From contig NZ_LT607753.1 in the NCBI RefSeq assembly GCF_900090295.1, positions 558,001 to 622,000 of the forward strand: a stretch of DNA of 64,000 nucleotides. The letters run 5' to 3'. Of this stretch, positions 60,641-64,000 are shown piece after piece. The stretch comes from Micromonospora coxensis (GTDB lineage Bacteria; Actinomycetota; Actinomycetes; Mycobacteriales; Micromonosporaceae). The position numbers were made by a program, and so were the translations under genes. The first letter of the stretch is position 1, and each line of letters begins with the position of its first letter. A model generated the notes under the pieces. The model made no database searches, was not told the origin of the DNA, and saw only the letters and a program-made list of their open reading frames with translations.

Positions 60641-63600
60641 GTGCCGGTGAATAGCTTCCGGGACCTGGTCCTGCGGCAGGCGGATAGCATCGCTTCGCTC
60701 TACCTCGAGGGCGAGCGGCTCGGGCAGCCGGCGACGCGGGAGCAGAAGGAGTTCATTCAGGGCGTCATCGCGGCTGACTACGACGGACGAACGGTCGTCG
60801 AGCTGCTGCAGAACGGCCACGACGCGCATCCTGCGGACCGTCGTGATGGCCTGATCGAGATCGTCCTTGCCGAGGACGAGCAGGAGCACGGGACTCTCTA
60901 CGTCGCTAATGGCGGGCGGCAGGTGATCCCGGACGATTTCGACTCGATGTGCCGGATCGCGATGAGCAGCAAGCGGCCCGATCAGGGCATCGGTAACAAG
61001 GGCGTTGGCTTCAAGAGCGTGTTGCAGCTGTCAGAGAGCCCCGAGGTCTACAGCCGGGCAGCGCAGGACTCGCCCACGTTTGACGGCTTCTGCTTTCGCT
61101 TCGCCCGCCCTGCAGACTTCGACGCCGTCGCGGCCCGGGTCGCGGCACACCGTACCGACCTTGCTGGCTTGTTGCGCGCCAATGTGTCCCCACTGAAGGT
61201 CACCGTGCCGGTGGACGAGGTTCCGGAGCGGGTCGCCAGGTTCGAGCGCGACGGGTTCGCAACCGTGATCCGTTTGGTGCTGCGCTCCCCTGCGGCGCTA
61301 CGGCACGCCAGGGAGCAAATGGCGGAGCTATGCTCGGCGGCTGTCCCGTTCCACCTCTTTCTGGAGCGGGTCGCGCGGATCACGGTGAAGGTGCGCGCCG
61401 TCGACGGCGACGAGAACGTGCATGTCCTCACCCGCTCGACTCGCCCGGTTGCGGGTCCGGCGGAGGAGGTGCGCCTCCAGGATGGCAGCGCCTACCTGCT
61501 GATGCGCCGAACGGTCGCCGAGGCCGAGATGATTCGGGTCATCGAGCAGAGCCGCAACGAGGGCGGGCTGAGCTCCGGCTGGGAGCGGTGGACCGGCGAC
61601 GGCGAGGTGTGCGTAGCAGTTCCGCTCGACCGACCGCTGAAGCATGGGCGGCTCTACACCTTCCTGCCGATGGGCGAGGATGCGCGGGCACCCATGGCAG
61701 CCTTCGTGAACGCGCCGTTCTTCGCACAGCTGGACCGGCGAAGTCTGTCTCCGTCCATACCCCTAAACGACCTGCTCTTGACGGAGGTAGCCCGGCTCTG
61801 TGCCCGTGCCGCCGCTGGCGCGTTCGGTCTGCCCGACGGCATCGTACTCGATCTGGCCTGCTGGGCGCGGCCCGAACTGGCCCGGCTGCGGAATGCCCTC
61901 GCCGAGATCGGCATCGAGCTCGCCGATCTGCCACTGGCGCCCATCCTGGGCCCGGGTCGCCACCGGGTGAGTCTCGCCACGGCGAAGCTATGGCGGGGCC
62001 AAGGCACGGTGTTCACCGCCGAGGCGGTGGTCGCCGCTGGGGGTGCGTCGATCGTCGATACCGCGCTGGACCCGCTGCGGGAAGGCCGCATGTCGGCGCT
62101 CGCCAGGGATCTCGGCCTGCGTTTGCCGCCGAGCCCGCCGGAGGTCGCGACGTTCGCCGAGGCCGTCGCAGAAGCGCTTGCAGCCATGCCAGCAGCAGCC
62201 GAGGTCTGGGCCGGGTTCTACGACGACCTCGCGGCCGAGCGGTTCGACGGAACGGTCCTGCAGGGGCGCCGCATCCTCGTTGACGACCGGGGCAAGCTCG
62301 TGGCTCCCGGGGACGGGCGGAGCGTATTCGTTCGACCGGCCGGCGATGACGAGTTACCGGCGGCTGCGCCGCCTTCGGTGGTGCGGTCCCGGCTGGTGTT
62401 CATGCTGCCCGGCATCCCGTGGCTCACAGCGGAACGACGTAAGCGCCCGGGACGGGCCTGGTTGGACGCTCAGAACCTGGTCCGGGACTACCGGACGGAC
62501 ACGGTGCTCGGCCTGGTCGGTTCGGCGATGCACGGGATCGGTCCAGGCGATGACGAGGTGCTGCAGCAGTGCCTGCGCTTCGCGTTCGATGTCTGGCGGC
62601 GCACGGTCCGGGACGTGGGGCCCGAGGCTGTTCGCGACGCCGACCTCCTGGTCCCGGCCGCGTCGGGATGGCAGCCGGCGAGTACGGCGACCTTCGGCGC
62701 GGGATGGGGAGGCGCCACGGCCGAGACCGACCTCCGGCTCGCACGGCTGGTCGCCGCAGCTGCGCAATCCTCGGCCGACCTACGCCGAATCGGAGCCGCC
62801 ACGGTCGAACCCGCGCACCTGGGCGACATCGACCCGGAGCCATGGCGGGCCTTCCTAGAGGCAGCAGGCGTCCGCCACGGGCTCGTGCCGCTGGAGATCC
62901 CCGCTACCAGGTTCGCGCTGCCAGGCTCGCAGGTTGCCGCCCCCTCAACAGTGGGGGATCTGTCGATCCCGGTGTCCAGCTACGACCAGCGGCGTTGGCG
63001 CGAGGTGGCCGCGACCTGGCCTCGACACGGTCCCCTTCACCAGCAGGTCCGGTACCGTCCGACCACTAACGTGGCGGTCCTACCCGCGCAGCGGGACTGG
63101 TCGGGATTCGACGCCGAGTCGCGCCGCCTCTACGCCGAGTTGATCCTGATAGGCCTGGATTCCTGGCCAGACTCTGCGCTAGAGATGCACTTCAACCGCG
63201 AGACCGACTACACGCGGCCGGCCTGGCCGACCTTCGTGGCGGCATTCCTAGCCACCGCCGAGTGGATCCCACAGACCGCGCCCGGGCAGCGCTCGCGAGT
63301 GTCGTTCGCGGCACCTGACCATGCCTGGTGGCTGCGCGAGGCGGAGACCCCTGACTACCTCCCCGCCCCGCCGCTGGCCCTGCGCGGCCTGGCGACGCCG
63401 AGAGTGCTGGCCCGGCTGGCCCGGGTCGGCGTCCGCTTCTGGGACGACCCAGCCAGCGCACCCAGCCGCCTCGAGGAACTGACCGAGCTGGTGGCGCGGC
63501 ATCGATCGGAAACCCGAGGCACAGTCCCGCCGGGTGTGCGCAAAGCGTACGAAGAGGCCTGGCGGCAATTCGGCGATCATCCCGATCCCCCGGCGCGCGT

Positions 63601-64000
63601 CGTGATCACCCGCCAAGGCCAGATGGAGGTAACCGACCTCGACCGCGAAGGCGAACCGGTGTACGTTTGCGACGAATCCGGAGTCGCCAAGGAACGGCTG
63701 CTCAGCCAGACACCCGTGGCGATGCTCGCGATCCGGGCCCACCGACTCGCCACTCACGTCCGAGGGCTGCTGCAACAGTCCGGCCCGAAGCGGTTGATTC
63801 CCACCTCCGCAGTGGCCGTCGAGGTCACCGCGGATGGCCTGCCTGCTGGGGACCTCGCTTACCGGCGCCTCGACGACATCGCAGGGCGCTGGCTGCGCAC
63901 CCTGGTCCTCGGGGCCGTGGAATTCCAGCAGAGCTCGTTCGTGACGGTCAGCGACAAGCATCTCGCGCACGCAGACCGACGCCTCGGCCAGTGCGAGATC
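60641..64000 (+). CDS. GHKL/sacsin-like ATPase, 3' end outside window
   Basis: GTG 60641 or 60647; the frame stays open to the window edge (about 1118 codons seen). The N-terminal HSP90/sacsin-like ATPase has N-box VVELLQNGHDAHPADRR near residue 52, LYVANGGRQVIPDDF, and the lid region SSKRPDQGIGNKGVGFKSVL near 110. The next 900 residues carry no motif I can name and alternate beta and helical stretches. Large bacterial proteins of this type often end in a DUF3883 or nuclease-like domain and lie in defence islands. That end is not visible here. The IS remnants lie just upstream; no overlapping neighbour is seen. Confidence 0.8.
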   Translation, partial: MPVNSFRDLVLRQADSIASLYLEGERLGQPATREQKEFIQGVIAADYDGRTVVELLQNGHDAHPADRRDGLIEIVLAEDEQEHGTLYVANGGRQVIPDDFDSMCRIAMSSKRPDQGIGNKGVGFKSVLQLSESPEVYSRAAQDSPTFDGFCFRFARPADFDAVAARVAAHRTDLAGLLRANVSPLKVTVPVDEVPERVARFERDGFATVIRLVLRSPAALRHAREQMAELCSAAVPFHLFLERVARITVKVRAVDGDENVHVLTRSTRPVAGPAEEVRLQDGSAYLLMRRTVAEAEMIRVIEQSRNEGGLSSGWERWTGDGEVCVAVPLDRPLKHGRLYTFLPMGEDARAPMAAFVNAPFFAQLDRRSLSPSIPLNDLLLTEVARLCARAAAGAFGLPDGIVLDLACWARPELARLRNALAEIGIELADLPLAPILGPGRHRVSLATAKLWRGQGTVFTAEAVVAAGGASIVDTALDPLREGRMSALARDLGLRLPPSPPEVATFAEAVAEALAAMPAAAEVWAGFYDDLAAERFDGTVLQGRRILVDDRGKLVAPGDGRSVFVRPAGDDELPAAAPPSVVRSRLVFMLPGIPWLTAERRKRPGRAWLDAQNLVRDYRTDTVLGLVGSAMHGIGPGDDEVLQQCLRFAFDVWRRTVRDVGPEAVRDADLLVPAASGWQPASTATFGAGWGGATAETDLRLARLVAAAAQSSADLRRIGAATVEPAHLGDIDPEPWRAFLEAAGVRHGLVPLEIPATRFALPGSQVAAPSTVGDLSIPVSSYDQRRWREVAATWPRHGPLHQQVRYRPTTNVAVLPAQRDWSGFDAESRRLYAELILIGLDSWPDSALEMHFNRETDYTRPAWPTFVAAFLATAEWIPQTAPGQRSRVSFAAPDHAWWLREAETPDYLPAPPLALRGLATPRVLARLARVGVRFWDDPASAPSRLEELTELVARHRSETRGTVPPGVRKAYEEAWRQFGDHPDPPARVVITRQGQMEVTDLDREGEPVYVCDESGVAKERLLSQTPVAMLAIRAHRLATHVRGLLQQSGPKRLIPTSAVAVEVTADGLPAGDLAYRRLDDIAGRWLRTLVLGAVEFQQSSFVTVSDKHLAHADRRLGQCEI

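Overview
The window is high-GC DNA with mostly G or C in third codon positions, GTG starts and many 1-4 base gene overlaps. This fits an actinobacterium, most likely a member of the Micromonosporaceae (DUF6244/SCP1.201-deaminase pair, FxLD lanthipeptide genes, DUF4839 protein). This is a sequence-based guess, not a database match. The window is dense in accessory genes: antiphage systems, a polymorphic-type toxin, a RiPP cluster and insertion-sequence remains.

Region 1 (1-10.4 kb) is a DISARM-like locus. It holds the C-terminal part of an SF1 helicase, drmA and drmB with 4-base overlaps, a decayed IS5-family transposase where drmC might be expected, a low-GC putative restriction endonuclease, a vsr mismatch endonuclease and a cytosine-C5 methyltransferase (DrmMII-like). 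Region 2 (10.7-15.4 kb) is a two-gene unit read leftwards: an LCAT-like lipase followed by a caspase-like/NACHT/WD40 protein, a candidate abortive-infection system. Region 3 (15.6-20.4 kb) is a scrap region: a decayed inverted copy of the GNAT-lipoprotein pair that is intact at 40.8-42.4 kb, a phage-like gene pair with an amber codon, an EVE-HNH type IV restriction enzyme and a hypothetical gene. Region 4 (20.4-21.9 kb) is a DUF6244 gene, a DddA-like deaminase toxin and its Imm1 immunity gene. The DUF6244-toxin junction carries a textbook -1 frameshift signal.

Region 5 (22.0-34.3 kb) is a complete type I-E CRISPR-Cas locus on the minus strand (cas3, cse1, cse2, cas7e, cas5e, cas6e, cas1, cas2). 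A short array of 8 repeats follows cas2 and a long array of 45 repeats diverges from cas3. cas1 carries a one-base frameshift as read here. The short array ends against a truncated nucleotidyltransferase gene.

Region 6 (34.4-42.4 kb) holds a phosphotransferase plus XRE/TPR regulator pair, divergent from an operon of two small proteins, a GPP34 protein, an APC permease and two GNATs, then a lipoprotein. Region 7 (42.6-50.6 kb) is a class I FxLD lanthipeptide cluster: precursor, strong intergenic hairpin, LanB, LanC, a fused SpaB_C-domain/PIMT-type methyltransferase and a TPR-like protein. Region 8 (50.4-54.5 kb) contains small membrane proteins, an ADP-ribosylglycohydrolase and a DUF4839 protein. 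Region 9 (54.6-60.5 kb) is a 1271-codon secreted-protein gene split by an intact IS3-family element (4-base target duplication CGGG, frame restored when it is removed), followed by IS110 and IS256 remnants. Region 10 (60.6-64 kb) is a large GHKL/sacsin-like ATPase gene running off the right edge.
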